Source of the DNA: Caulobacter hibisci
GTDB lineage: Bacteria > Pseudomonadota > Alphaproteobacteria > Caulobacterales > Caulobacteraceae
Length of the DNA stretch: 64,000 nucleotides
Assembly (NCBI RefSeq): GCF_016135805.1
Contig: NZ_JADWOX010000003.1
Span: 186,001 to 250,000, forward strand
Direction of reading: 5' to 3'
How positions within the stretch are numbered: position 1 is the first letter of the stretch; the number at the start of each line of letters is the position of its first letter. The position numbers were made by a program, and so were the translations under genes. A model generated the notes under the pieces. The model was not told the origin of the DNA, made no database searches, and saw only the letters and a program-made list of their open reading frames with translations. Positions 36,833-45,273 of this stretch are shown here, piece by piece.

Positions 36833-37605
36833 TGCTGAAGACCCGGATCATTCCTTGCCTCGACGTCAAGGACGGCCGGGTCGTCAAGGGCGTCAACTTC
36901 GTCGACCTGCGCGACGCGGGCGACCCCGTCGAGCAGGCCGCCGCCTATGACGCGGCCGGCGCCGACGAGCTGATGTTCCTCGACATCACCGCCTCCAGCG
37001 AGGGTCGCGGCCTGATCCTGGACGTGATCTCGCGCACCGCCGAGGTCTGCTTCATGCCCGTCTCGGTGGGCGGGGGCGTGCGCCAGGTGGCCGACATGCG
37101 CCGCCTGCTGCTGGCCGGGGCCGACAAGGTCTCGACCAACACCGCCGCCGTCGAGAACCCCGACCTGATCGCCGCCGGCGCCGACGCCTTCGGGGCCCAG
37201 TGCGTGGTGGTGGCCATCGACGCCAAGGCCCGGCCCGACGGCTCGGGCTGGAACGTCTGGACCTATGGCGGCCGCAAGGACACCGGTCTCGACGTCGTCG
37301 ACTGGGCCGCCAACGCAGTCGAACGCGGGGCGGGTGAACTCCTGCTGACCTCGATGGACCGCGACGGCGCCAAGATCGGCTACGACATTCCTCTGCTGCA
37401 GGCCGTGACCGACGCGGTCAACGTGCCGGTGATCGCCTCGGGCGGCGCGGGCAAGACCGAGCACCTGGTGGAAGCCGCCCGCGACGGCCACGCCGCCGCC
37501 GTGCTGGCCGCCTCGATCTTCCACTTCGGCGAGATCTCGATCGGCCAGGCCAAGGCCGCCATGGCCGCGGCCGGCGTGCCGGTGCGCCTGGATCCAGCCG
37601 CATGA
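36832..37605 (+). CDS. hisF: Imidazole glycerol phosphate synthase, cyclase subunit HisF
   Basis: A 257-residue TIM barrel that uses HisH ammonia to make IGP and [24 protein letters not shown] holds the first catalytic Asp, [16 protein letters not shown] the second, and [16 protein letters not shown] a phosphate site. Length is usual. It overlaps hisA by one base and hisE by four. Confidence 0.97.
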   Translation: MLKTRIIPCLDVKDGRVVKGVNFVDLRDAGDPVEQAAAYDAAGADELMFLDITASSEGRGLILDVISRTAEVCFMPVSVGGGVRQVADMRRLLLAGADKVSTNTAAVENPDLIAAGADAFGAQCVVVAIDAKARPDGSGWNVWTYGGRKDTGLDVVDWAANAVERGAGELLLTSMDRDGAKIGYDIPLLQAVTDAVNVPVIASGGAGKTEHLVEAARDGHAAAVLAASIFHFGEISIGQAKAAMAAAGVPVRLDPAA

Positions 37606-37925
37606 GCCGGTTGTTCGAGGTCCTGGAGCGCCTGGCCGCTACGGTCGAGAGCCGCAAGGGCGGCGACCCGGGCGCGTCCTACACCGCCAAGCTGCTGAAC
37701 GATCCGGCCCTGGCCGCCAAGAAGCTGGGCGAGGAAGCCGTCGAGACGGTGATCGCCGCCGTGGCTCAGGGGCCCGAGGCCCTGGCGGCTGAGAGCGCCG
37801 ACCTGCTGTACCACTGGCTGGCGTTGATGGCGGCGGCCGGGGTGTCGCTGGACGCCGTGGCCGAGAAGCTCGAGGCCCGCGAGGGGACTTCGGGGCACGC
37901 GGAAAAGGCGGCGCGGGGCGGCTGA
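37602..37925 (+). CDS. hisE: Phosphoribosyl-ATP pyrophosphatase
   Basis: A 107-residue all-alpha pyrophosphohydrolase of the MazG-like fold, second step of histidine synthesis. [20 protein letters not shown] then [10 protein letters not shown] and [20 protein letters not shown] contain the acidic metal-binding residues. It is the stand-alone HisE, so the cyclohydrolase HisI is encoded elsewhere. Overlaps hisF by ATGA and is the last gene of the run. Confidence 0.95.
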   Translation: MSRLFEVLERLAATVESRKGGDPGASYTAKLLNDPALAAKKLGEEAVETVIAAVAQGPEALAAESADLLYHWLALMAAAGVSLDAVAEKLEAREGTSGHAEKAARGG

Positions 37926-37978
37926 TCCTTCTGGCCGGAAGGTCGGCTCACGACACTTTCCGGATCTATTCAATAACA

Positions 37979-38114
37979 CCCGTCATTCCCGCCCTTGTGG
38001 CGGGAACCCCTCTGTCCGCCGCAAAAGCGGGAGGGGCGGACTGCCGGGCAGTCCGCAGGCGTCTCACGTGTCAGCTGAACCAGGGTTTCCCGCCACAAGG
38101 GCGGGAATGACGGG
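37979..38114. repeat. Inverted repeat with perfect 28-nt arms after hisE
   Basis: The left arm 37979-38006 and the right arm 38087-38114 are exact reverse complements over all 28 bases. Each contains its own stem CCCGCC-CTTGT-GGCGGG. The 80-bp interior has further small palindromes (GGACTGCCGGGCAGTCC). It separates the convergent his operon and smr gene. It could terminate both, or be a mobile palindromic element. Confidence 0.85.
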
Positions 38115-38143
38115 AGGTAAGAAGCGGCGCCCTCAGCCCGACA

Positions 38144-38719
38144 TCACCCCTTCCGCTTCAGCGCCACGTAGAGCGCGCCCTCGCCGCCGTGGCGTTGGTC
38201 GGCCGGCGACACCCCGGCGATCATCTCGCGCAGGGCCGGGGCGGCCAGCCACTCGGGCGTGCGCTGGCGCAGGACGCCGTGGCCGATCTTGCCCTTGCCG
38301 GTGATCACCAGCACCGCCCGGTGGCCGTCGTCGAACGCCCGGCGGATGAAGCGCTCCAGGGTGGCGCGGGCCTGGTCCTGGTCGAGGCCGTGCATGTCCA
38401 GCCGCGCGCCGATCGGGTCATGGGCCTTGGCGATGCGGCGGTGGCGGTTGGGCTCGATGCGCTCGGGCGGCGGCTTGGCGGCCTTGGGCTTGGGCTTGAG
38501 CGCCGGAATGTCGGCCGGGTCGATGCGCAGCGGCGCGATCGAGGCCAGGCGGGTCGGCGGGGCGACCTCGGCGGCGTGACCCATCAGCTCGGTCTTGGCC
38601 GGACGAACCTTGACCTTGGCGCGCATCTTCAGCGGCGCCTCGCCGGCCTTGGCGCGCACGGTGGAGGCCACCAGCCGCCAGAGGCGCTGGCCGTCGTCTT
38701 GGGGCGGCCCCTTGCTCAT
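38144..38719 (-). CDS. Smr-domain protein
   Basis: A 191-residue protein with a basic, disordered-looking N-terminal half (LKPKPKAAKPPPE) and a C-terminal Smr domain. The domain reads LDMHGLDQDQARATLERFIR, then AVLVITGKGKIGHGVL and a closing GGEGALYVALKRKG. The LDxHG and TGKG motifs are the Smr signature; the family acts as an endonuclease or RNA-binding module. It is four bases downstream of mltA. Function in Caulobacter unknown. Confidence 0.9.
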   Translation of the reverse strand: MSKGPPQDDGQRLWRLVASTVRAKAGEAPLKMRAKVKVRPAKTELMGHAAEVAPPTRLASIAPLRIDPADIPALKPKPKAAKPPPERIEPNRHRRIAKAHDPIGARLDMHGLDQDQARATLERFIRRAFDDGHRAVLVITGKGKIGHGVLRQRTPEWLAAPALREMIAGVSPADQRHGGEGALYVALKRKG

Positions 38720-38723
38720 CGGC

Positions 38724-39884
38724 CTAGAACTGGGACTGGGGGACCAGACGCCACAGGCGCAGGTCGTGGCGCACGCGGCCGGCCTCGGTTCCGGCAGCCT
38801 GGCCGGTGCCCATGTAGAGGTCGGCCCGCACCGCGCCCTTGATGGCGCCGCCGGTGTCCAGCGCCATCACCGCGCGGCGATAGGTCGGAAAGGCCCCTGC
38901 CAGCTTGGGCGCGCTGGCGTCGATCCAGTAGAGGCCGCCCAGGGCGTTCTGGCTGGGATCGACGGCGATGGCCCGGCCAGCCGGCAGCGGCACATTGGCC
39001 GCGCCCGTGGCCTGGCGGCCGTCGTCGGGGAGGGTCTGGAAGAACACGTAGCGCGGGTTCAGGCGCATGATCTCGTCGGCCCGGGGACCGCGATTGGCCG
39101 CCAGCCAGCCGCGGATGGCCTCGCCCGAGGTGTCGCCGTCGGCCAGCAGGCCGCGGTCGCGCATGGCCGTGGCGATGCCGACGAAGGGCTTGCCGTTATG
39201 GGCGGCGAAGGCGGCGCGAACCCGGCGGCCGTCGGGCAGGGTCAGGACGCCCGAGCCCTGGATCTGCAGGAAGAACAGGTCCTCGGGCCGCATCCAGGCC
39301 AGGGGACGGTCCAGCGGCGAGGCCTCGATGGCGGCGCGGTCGTCATAGGGAACAAAGCCCGCCCCGGCGACGCGGCCGGCGATGGTCTTGCCCTTCAGGC
39401 TGGGATCGAAGCCGCCGAGGTCGAGCATGACCAGGTCGGCCGGCCGGCCGCGCACCGGGGCGCTGAACTCGGCCGAGCGCGACATGCGGGCGTCGTATTC
39501 GGGGGCGAAATAGGCGGTGAGCAGGCCCTGGCCGGCGATCGGCTCGGGGCGGAAATTGGCCTCCAGGAACAGCCGCGCGCGGGCGTCGTCGACCGGGCCG
39601 GCGGCGCGGGCCTTGCGGCAGATCCCGGCCGTGGCCGCATCCTTGGAGACGCCGCAGGTCTCGCGGAAGGCCTGCAGGGCGGCGGCGTGGTCTTCCTCGC
39701 TCCAGCCTTGCAGGGCCGCGAAACTGCCGGTCGCGGGCGCCGGAGGCTGTTGCGGCGTCGGTTGCGGAGCCTGGGTCGAGGGCGAGACCGGCGTGGTCGG
39801 GGCGATGGGCGGCGGCGGCGTGGCCGTCGTACAGGCGGCCAGCAGCAGCGCGGCCGCCGCGGCGGTCAGGACGTTGCGCAGCAT
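38724..39884 (-). CDS. mltA: Membrane-bound lytic murein transglycosylase A
   Basis: A 386-residue lipoprotein (lipobox LAAC, Cys near 18) with a Pro/Thr-rich linker and the MltA fold. RLFLEANFRPEPIAGQGLLT and then YFAPEYDARM start the domain. The C-terminal double-psi-barrel/3D domain has ALDTGGAIKGAVRADLYMGT, whose Asp is the catalytic residue in the family. It cleaves peptidoglycan to anhydromuropeptides. The start overlaps the stop of the Tim44-like gene (TGATG), and smr follows, giving a three-gene leftward unit. Confidence 0.93.
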   Translation of the reverse strand: MLRNVLTAAAAALLLAACTTATPPPPIAPTTPVSPSTQAPQPTPQQPPAPATGSFAALQGWSEEDHAAALQAFRETCGVSKDAATAGICRKARAAGPVDDARARLFLEANFRPEPIAGQGLLTAYFAPEYDARMSRSAEFSAPVRGRPADLVMLDLGGFDPSLKGKTIAGRVAGAGFVPYDDRAAIEASPLDRPLAWMRPEDLFFLQIQGSGVLTLPDGRRVRAAFAAHNGKPFVGIATAMRDRGLLADGDTSGEAIRGWLAANRGPRADEIMRLNPRYVFFQTLPDDGRQATGAANVPLPAGRAIAVDPSQNALGGLYWIDASAPKLAGAFPTYRRAVMALDTGGAIKGAVRADLYMGTGQAAGTEAGRVRHDLRLWRLVPQSQF

Positions 39885-40486
39885 CAGGCTTCGGCGACCG
39901 CGACGCGCACCAGGGTCCAGTTGGGGTCGCGGCTCTTGAGGTCGCGCTCGAAGGTCCAGAGGTCGGCCGTGCGGCGGTCGTCCACGGCGTCGCCGGCGGC
40001 GCTGCTGGAGCGGGTGCGCACCTCGGCCAGGATCCGCACCACGGCGCGGCCGACGTCGCCGTCGACGGCGGCGCTGTCGAGGTCGACGCGCGGCGGGGCC
40101 AGGATCTCGACGCTCTCGGTGCGGCCGTCGGCCTCGCGGGCGACGATGGCGGCCTCGAAATTGGCCATGACGTCGGGGGCCAGCAGCGGCTTTAGGGTCT
40201 CGCGATCGCCGGCGGCGAAAGCCTTGAGGATCATCGCATAGGCCTGGCGGGCGCCCGTCAAAAAGCGGCCGACGTCGAAATCGGGCTGGCGGGCGCGCAG
40301 GGCGGCCACGCCGGTAGCGGCGACGGCGGGCACGGGCTCGGCGTTGTCGGCCGGACGGCCGGCGGCCGGGGCCGCCACGGCGGCGGGCGTGTCCTCGGGC
40401 TGACGGCCGACGCGGCGCCCGAGGGTCGCGTACAGCTGGTAGAGGACGACGGCGGCGAGCACCGCGAAGACGATCAGTTCAGGCAC
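39884..40486 (-). CDS. Tim44/TimA-like domain protein
   Basis: A 200-residue protein with one N-terminal membrane helix (PELIVFAVLAAVVLYQLYAT), a Pro/Ala linker to about residue 65 and a C-terminal Tim44-like domain. The domain includes ARQAYAMILKAFAAGDRETL and LKPLLAPDVMANFEAAIVAR, ending WTFERDLKSRDPNWTLVRVA. Alphaproteobacterial Tim44-like proteins are membrane-attached and of poorly known role, related to the mitochondrial import component. It is divergent from secB. Confidence 0.9.
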   Translation of the reverse strand: MPELIVFAVLAAVVLYQLYATLGRRVGRQPEDTPAAVAAPAAGRPADNAEPVPAVAATGVAALRARQPDFDVGRFLTGARQAYAMILKAFAAGDRETLKPLLAPDVMANFEAAIVAREADGRTESVEILAPPRVDLDSAAVDGDVGRAVVRILAEVRTRSSSAAGDAVDDRRTADLWTFERDLKSRDPNWTLVRVAVAEA

Positions 40487-40651
40487 GACAAATTCCGCAA
40501 CGGGCCGTCGATGGCGACGACAGCCTTCCTATATAGGCGAAGCGACCGCCCGCGTCAGGCGCCTGACGTTGCACGGCGTTCTTGCACATGTTAGCAGCGC
40601 CGCTCACGCCTAGCGGCCGGGCGTCCCGCGCCGAGTATGGAAAAACCGTTC

Positions 40652-41146
40652 ATGACCGACATCACCGGCGCTCCGTCCGCCGCCCAGGACGACAACGAAG
40701 CCGCCGCCGCCGGCATCCGCATCGTCGCCCAGTTCGTTCGCGACCTCTCGTTCGAAAACCCGCTGGCTCCGGATTCGCTCCGCGCCGCCGCCGAACAACC
40801 GGCGATCGACATGGGCGTCGAGATGAACGCCCGCGGCCGCAACGACGGCCTGTTCGAAGTCGACCTGAAGCTGTCGGCCCGCGCCACCCGCGGCGAAACC
40901 GCCGTGTTCCACGTCGAGGTCGTCTATGGCGGCCTGTTCCACATCAACGGCGTGCCGGAAGAAGCCCTCGAGCAGGTCCTGCTGATCGAGTGCCCGCGCT
41001 TCCTGTTCCCGTTCGCCCGTCGCCTGATCGCCGACGTCACCAGCGAAGGCGGCTTCCCGCCGTTCCTGATCGACCCGATCGACTTCGCCGGCGTCTACGC
41101 CGCGCGCAAGGCCCAGGCCGAAGGCGCGCCGGTCGGCAACGCCTAA
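40652..41146 (+). CDS. secB: Protein-export chaperone SecB
   Basis: A 164-residue tetrameric chaperone that keeps preproteins unfolded and delivers them to Sec[20 protein letters not shown] is the first strand, followed by [32 protein letters not shown] and a closing [20 protein letters not shown]. The 15-bp upstream Met (MEKPF) is possible; I chose the ATG at 40652. A terminator follows 30 bp after the stop. Confidence 0.95.
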   Translation: MTDITGAPSAAQDDNEAAAAGIRIVAQFVRDLSFENPLAPDSLRAAAEQPAIDMGVEMNARGRNDGLFEVDLKLSARATRGETAVFHVEVVYGGLFHINGVPEEALEQVLLIECPRFLFPFARRLIADVTSEGGFPPFLIDPIDFAGVYAARKAQAEGAPVGNA

Positions 41147-41175
41147 GTCCAGGCGCACGCCACCCGAAAACGAAG

Positions 41176-41210
41176 AAGGCCCGGAGCGAAAGCCCCGGGC
41201 CTTTCTTTTT
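41176..41210. terminator. Terminator after secB
   Basis: AAGGCCCGG pairs with CCGGGCCTT around the loop AGCGAAAGCC and is followed by TCTTTTT. A-rich sequence stands before it, so it may also stop leftward transcripts of cenR. Confidence 0.85.
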
Positions 41211-41230
41211 GTCGCCCGCCGGCGGCGCGG

Positions 41231-41917
41231 CTAGGGCTGAAGCCGGTAGCCGCCCGCCTCGGTGATCAGGATCCGCGCCACGGCCGGATCGGGTTCGATC
41301 TTCTGGCGCAGGCGGTAGACGTGGGTTTCCAGCGTGTGGGTGGTGACGCCGGCGTTGTAGCCCCAGACCTCGGTCAGCAGCTCCTCGCGCGACACCGGCT
41401 TGGAGCCGGCGCGGTAGAGGTACTTGAGGATGTTGGTTTCCTTCTCGGTCAGCCGCACCTTCTTCTGCTTGTCGTCGACGAGCAGCTTGGCCGAGGGCCG
41501 GAACTCGTAGGGACCGATGCGGAAGAGCGCGTCCTCCGAAGCCTCGTAGCTGCGCAGCTGGGCGCGGATGCGGGCCAGCAGCACCCCGAAGCGGAAGGGC
41601 TTGGTGACGTAGTCGTTGGCGCCCGATTCCAGGCCCAGGATGGTGTCGCTGTCGCTGGCGGCGGCCGTGAGCATGATCACCGGCGCGGTGACGCCGTTCT
41701 TGCGCATCAGCCGGCAGGCCTCGCGGCCGTCCATGTCGGGCAGGTCGACGTCGAGCAGGATCAAGTCCGGCTTGATCTCGCGGGCCTGGCGCACGCCTTC
41801 GCCGGCGGTGGCGCACTCGGCCACGGCGAATTCCTCGTGCAGGGCGAGCTGTTCGGCCAAGGCGCCGCGCAGGTCGTCGTCGTCGTCGATGAGAAGCAGG
41901 GTCTTGCGTTGCGCCAT
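41231..41917 (-). CDS. cenR: OmpR-type response regulator, CenR
   Basis: A 228-residue response regulator. The receiver starts KTLLLIDDDDDLRGALAEQL with the phosphoacceptor Asp in ILLDVDLPDMDGREA near 55, then the Thr/Lys of MLTAA and YVTKPFRFGVL. The winged-helix C-terminus reads VRLTEKETNILKYLYRAGSK and LETHVYRLRQKIEPDP. It matches my memory of the essential Caulobacter cell-envelope regulator CenR, and the locus near the origin agrees. The frame is open upstream to 42109; I used the ATG at 41917. The kinase CenK is not in the window. Confidence 0.85.
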   Translation of the reverse strand: MAQRKTLLLIDDDDDLRGALAEQLALHEEFAVAECATAGEGVRQAREIKPDLILLDVDLPDMDGREACRLMRKNGVTAPVIMLTAAASDSDTILGLESGANDYVTKPFRFGVLLARIRAQLRSYEASEDALFRIGPYEFRPSAKLLVDDKQKKVRLTEKETNILKYLYRAGSKPVSREELLTEVWGYNAGVTTHTLETHVYRLRQKIEPDPAVARILITEAGGYRLQP

Positions 41918-41984
41918 GAGCCGGAACATGACCGTTGCGAGGCCCGGCGCCAAGGGGCGAGGGCTTGCGGGAGCTGGGTTTGCG

Positions 41985-42506
41985 ATGATCTTCCAGGCGC
42001 GGGCGGCCGGAAACACCCATAGCATCGACCTGGGCGACGGCCAGACGGTGCGCTGCGCCCTCGGCAAGGCCGGGGTGATCGCCGCCGCCGACAAGCGCGA
42101 GGGCGACAACCGGAGCCCGCTGGGGACCTGGACGATCCGGCAGGTGCTGTACCGCCCCGACGTCTATCCGGACGGCCCCAGCACCGCCCTACCCGTCGCC
42201 CCGATCGCGCCGGACGACGGCTGGTGCGATGCGCCGGGCGATCCCAACTACAATCGCCCGGTCAAGCTGCCCTACCCCGCCAGCGCCGAGCGGATGTGGC
42301 GCGACGACAGCGTCTATGACCTGGTCGGGATCCTGGCCCACAACGACGATCCACCGGTTCCAGGGATGGGCTCGGCGATCTTCCTGCACCTGGCGCGGGA
42401 GGGGTATCCCGGCACGGAGGGCTGCGTGGCCCTGGCGCGGGCGGATATCGAGGCGCTGCTGGCGAAGGCGCAGCCGGGGGATGCGGTGGGGATCTCGGAG
42501 GCTTGA
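41985..42506 (+). CDS. L,D-transpeptidase (YkuD fold)
   Basis: A 173-residue YkuD-domain protein. DKREGDNRSPLGTWTIRQVL is the early strand pair. The active site is IFLHLAREGYPGTEGCVALA, with the His and the catalytic Cys of the GCVAL motif. This family makes 3-3 peptidoglycan cross-links or attaches proteins, normally in the periplasm. No signal peptide is visible at the ATG 41985, which is odd. It is divergent from cenR with 67 bp between the starts. Confidence 0.88.
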   Translation: MIFQARAAGNTHSIDLGDGQTVRCALGKAGVIAAADKREGDNRSPLGTWTIRQVLYRPDVYPDGPSTALPVAPIAPDDGWCDAPGDPNYNRPVKLPYPASAERMWRDDSVYDLVGILAHNDDPPVPGMGSAIFLHLAREGYPGTEGCVALARADIEALLAKAQPGDAVGISEA

Positions 42507-42522
42507 GGATCACCAAATTCAG

Positions 42523-42615
42523 AAGTCATCGCCCGCTTCATGCGGGCGACCCAAGCCGACCTAGCCACATCCTGACAGGCCGCTTGGGTCGCCCGAACAA
42601 GTCGGGCGATGACTT
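42523..42615. repeat. 93-bp palindromic repeat, copy 3
   Basis: Starts AAGTCATCGCCCGCTTCATG, has the inner pair GGGCGACCCAAGCCG and GCTTGGGTCGCCCG, and ends CGGGCGATGACTT. The core CTAGCCACATCCTGACAGG is the reverse complement of the copy 1 core with few changes, so the two are in opposite orientation. Lies between the L,D-transpeptidase and YggS genes. Confidence 0.85.
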
Positions 42616-42642
42616 CTGTTTATTGACTGCGGTTGGGATCGA

Positions 42643-43287
42643 TCAGCGAGAACCGAACAGCGCCGAGCCGACGCGCACCGAGGTCGCGCCGCAGGCCACC
42701 GCCACTTCGAAATCGTCGCTCATGCCCATGGAGAGCTTGGCGACGCCGTTGCGGGCGGCGATGTCCGCGAGCATGCGGAAATGCGGCGCGGGGTCCTCGT
42801 CGGCGGGCGGGATGCACATCAGGCCTTCGACGTTCAGGCCGTAGGTCTCGCGACAGGCCGCCACGAAGGCGTCGGCCTCGGCGGGGATGATTCCGGCCTT
42901 CTGGGGCTCCTCGCCAGTGTTCACCTGCACATAGAGGCGCGGGGCCTTGCCCTGGGCTTGGATCTCGTCGGCCAGCACGCGGGCCAGCTTTTCGCGGTCG
43001 AGGGTCTCGATGACGTCGAAGAAGGCCACCGCGTCGCGGGCCTTGTTGGTCTGCAGCGGGCCGATCAGGCGCAGCTCGATCTGGCCACGGTGCTGCGCCC
43101 AGCGTTCCTTGGCCTCCTGCACACGGTTCTCGCCGAAAACCCGCTGGCCCCCGTCGAAGACCGGGGCGATATGGTCCCAGGGCTGCAGCTTCGACACCGC
43201 CACCAGCTGGACGGCGTCGGCCGGGCGGCCGGCGGCCAGGCTCGCGGCGGCGATGCGGGAACGGATGGAGATCAGGGCTTCGGACAT
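42643..43287 (-). CDS. YggS-family pyridoxal-phosphate homeostasis protein
   Basis: A 214-residue alanine-racemase-fold protein that binds PLP. The Lys lies in VQLVAVSKLQPWDHIAPVFD near residue 33. GENRVQEAKERWAQ, IELRLIGPLQTNKARDAVAF and the C-terminal LSMGMSDDFEVAVACGATSV, then VRVGSALFG are the family landmarks. No enzymatic activity is known; it buffers PLP and affects amino acid pools. Its start codon overlaps that of the divergent ThiE-like gene on the opposite strand. Confidence 0.94.
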   Translation of the reverse strand: MSEALISIRSRIAAASLAAGRPADAVQLVAVSKLQPWDHIAPVFDGGQRVFGENRVQEAKERWAQHRGQIELRLIGPLQTNKARDAVAFFDVIETLDREKLARVLADEIQAQGKAPRLYVQVNTGEEPQKAGIIPAEADAFVAACRETYGLNVEGLMCIPPADEDPAPHFRMLADIAARNGVAKLSMGMSDDFEVAVACGATSVRVGSALFGSR

Positions 43288-43909
43288 GGCGAACCAGGGA
43301 ACGGACAGTCTGGAGACCCTCTCTAGAACGGCCGCGCGGCTTCGCCCATGGGCCTGGCCGGGCGATCCCCTGCCCCGGCTGCTGTTTTTCACCGATCCGG
43401 TCCGTACGCCCGACCCCGAAGCCGTCGCCGAACGCCTGCCGGCCGGCGCCGGGATCGTCTACCGACCGTTCGACTCGCCCGACGCGGTCGAGCGCGGCCT
43501 GCGCCTGGCCGCCATCGCCCGCCGGCGGGGCCTGCTGCTGCTGGCCGGCGCCGATCCGGCCCTGGCCGAGGCGATCGGCGCGGCCGGCCTGCACCTGCCC
43601 GAGCGCCTGGTGGAGACCGCGCCGGCGATCCGCGCCGCCCATCCGGCCTGGCGACTGACCGCGGCGGCGCACGATGCGGCGGCGGCGCGGGCGGCCGAGT
43701 TGGCGGGGGTGGAGGCTCTGGTCGTCTCGCCGGTCTTCGCGAGCAACAGCCCCTCGGCTGGAACGCCGCTGGGCGTGGAGGGCTTAGCGGCGATCGCGAG
43801 CCTGACCGCCCTGCCCGTCTATGCCCTGGGCGGGGTCAGCGCCGAGACTTCGGACGCCCTGATCGATGCGGGGATCTACGGCTTGGCGGGGATAGAGGGG
43901 TTCGGCTGA
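43286..43909 (+). CDS. Thiamine-phosphate synthase/TenI-like protein
   Basis: A 207-residue TIM-barrel protein of the ThiE/TenI group. PRLLFFTDPVRTPD starts the first strand; LLLLAGADPALAEAIGAAGL, LVVSPVFASNSPSAGTPLG and VYALGGVSAETSDALIDAGI follow the family pattern. It lacks some of the Lys and Ser positions of a standard ThiE, so it may be TenI-like with a regulatory or isomerase role. The ATG at 43286 lies inside the start of YggS. Confidence 0.82.
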   Translation: MANQGTDSLETLSRTAARLRPWAWPGDPLPRLLFFTDPVRTPDPEAVAERLPAGAGIVYRPFDSPDAVERGLRLAAIARRRGLLLLAGADPALAEAIGAAGLHLPERLVETAPAIRAAHPAWRLTAAAHDAAAARAAELAGVEALVVSPVFASNSPSAGTPLGVEGLAAIASLTALPVYALGGVSAETSDALIDAGIYGLAGIEGFG

Positions 43910-43921
43910 TCATCTCCCCCT

Positions 43922-43946
43922 CCCTCTCTCAAAGAGAGAGGGTTCC
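43922..43946. terminator. Stem-loop between the ThiE-like gene and ntrZ
   Basis: CCCTCTCTC pairs with GAGAGAGGG around AAA, followed by TTCC. It stands 13 bp after the ThiE-like stop between convergent genes. Confidence 0.5.
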
Positions 43947-44038
43947 TAGGCAGAGGCCAGCGCGCACGAACGAGCTCCCGGCTTGAGCCGAGATAGCTGG
44001 AAGATTTGAAATCTTTGGGATCGAGCTAGACGCTCGGA

Positions 44039-44464
44039 TCAGAACTTGAACGCCGTCTCGAGCTTCACGCGCGGGGCGGGCTCGCGGGTTTCGTTCTTGC
44101 GGGCGGCCAGGGCGGGGTTGTTCTCGCCCAGGGCCACAGCGCCGCCGACGCGGATCGACGGGGTGACCTTGAAATAGGCCCCGGCCTGGACGTCCTTCAG
44201 CTCCATGTCGCGCCCGACCGGCTGGTCGAGGTCGAGCTTCAGGCCCCACTTGCCCTTGCGAGCGTCGAATTCGAGGGTCTTCTTCGGGCCTTGCGGGCTG
44301 AACGGGGCGCCTTGCGAGCCGGTGAAGTCGTTCTTCACGGCGAAGTCGGCCGTAGCCGGCGCGGTGCGGGTCTTGGTCTGGGCGTGCGCAATCGAAGCCG
44401 ATCCCGTCAGGATCAACGCGGCGGCTGCGCCGGCCATCACATACTGGGTCGCGACCTTGGTCAC
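44039..44464 (-). CDS. ntrZ: Periplasmic NtrZ-family regulator
   Basis: A 141-residue exported protein with a signal peptide (cleavage after HAQ near 29). The mature part is short and beta-rich: TADFAVKNDFTGSQGAPFSP, KKTLEFDARKGKWGLKLDLD and FKVTPSIRVGGAVALGENNP. This agrees with my memory of NtrZ, the Caulobacter periplasmic protein that keeps the sensor kinase NtrY in check. Its place near the origin and downstream neighbours also agree. The NtrY/NtrX genes are not in the window. Confidence 0.72.
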   Translation of the reverse strand: MTKVATQYVMAGAAAALILTGSASIAHAQTKTRTAPATADFAVKNDFTGSQGAPFSPQGPKKTLEFDARKGKWGLKLDLDQPVGRDMELKDVQAGAYFKVTPSIRVGGAVALGENNPALAARKNETREPAPRVKLETAFKF

Positions 44465-44728
44465 TCGACACCTGTCCCCAAAATTACCCCTGCCCGCACC
44501 TATATAGGCACGAACACCCTGAACGCCGAATAAAGGCCGGAATACAACGCGGTCAACAGGCCTTGGATCACGCTGATCGTCGCAGGTTACGATTCAAGCG
44601 GCGCCTGTGGCGGTCATGTCACGCGATTCCTGTTTTGACGTCGCGCGGCCATGCTATAGAGCCGTTCCGGCTGCGGGGGCGCGCCTGAGCTGCGCGAATG
44701 CGCCGGCAGACATTTGGAGCAAGGTACT

Positions 44729-45247
44729 ATGGCGTTTGAGCGTGGGTCGGTGTTGCGCGGCGTCGCCGCTGGCGTTCTGGCGCTGTCGGTTCTCGGCGTG
44801 GCCGCGTGCAGCAGCAACAAGCCCCCCAAGACCTTCACGACCCAGAGCGACGAAGGCGGCTTCCAGCCCTTCGGCCTGTTCAAGAAAGACGCGCCCAAGT
44901 CCGCCCCGAGCGAAGGCTCGATCGGCGTCAACGGCTTCCTGTGGCGCGCCTCGCTGGACACCCTGGCCTTCATGCCGCTGGCCTCGGCCGACCCGTACGG
45001 CGGCGTGATCGTCACCGACTGGTACGTGAACCCGGAAAAGCCGGACGAGCGCTTCAAGGCGACCGTCTACATCCTCGACACCCGCCTGCGCGCCGACGGC
45101 CTGAACGTGACCGTCTTCAAGCAGGCCAAGGACGCTTCGGGCGCCTGGATCGACACGGCCGCCGCCGACCAGACCGCGACCGACATCGAGAACGCCATCC
45201 TGACGCGCGCGCGCCAGCTTCGCCTCTCGAACATCAAGACCAACTAA
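44729..45247 (+). CDS. DUF3576 family lipoprotein
   Basis: A 172-residue lipoprotein. The signal ends in LGVAACSSNKP, with the lipobox VAAC. The mature domain has GSIGVNGFLWRASLDTLAFM, VTDWYVNPEKPDERFKATVY and a C-terminal TDIENAILTRARQLRLS, the DUF3576 layout. The Met at 44729 is used; an ATG five codons upstream is also present. It is an alphaproteobacterial outer-membrane lipoprotein family that commonly precedes leuS and lptE, as here. Function unknown. Confidence 0.9.
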   Translation: MAFERGSVLRGVAAGVLALSVLGVAACSSNKPPKTFTTQSDEGGFQPFGLFKKDAPKSAPSEGSIGVNGFLWRASLDTLAFMPLASADPYGGVIVTDWYVNPEKPDERFKATVYILDTRLRADGLNVTVFKQAKDASGAWIDTAAADQTATDIENAILTRARQLRLSNIKTN

Positions 45248-45273
45248 GGACTCATCAGTCCTTCGCGCCTTTC

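Noticed and set aside
37926-38143. Possible CRISPR or tRNA in the gap after hisE
   Set aside because: Only one inverted pair, no regularly spaced direct repeats and no cloverleaf.
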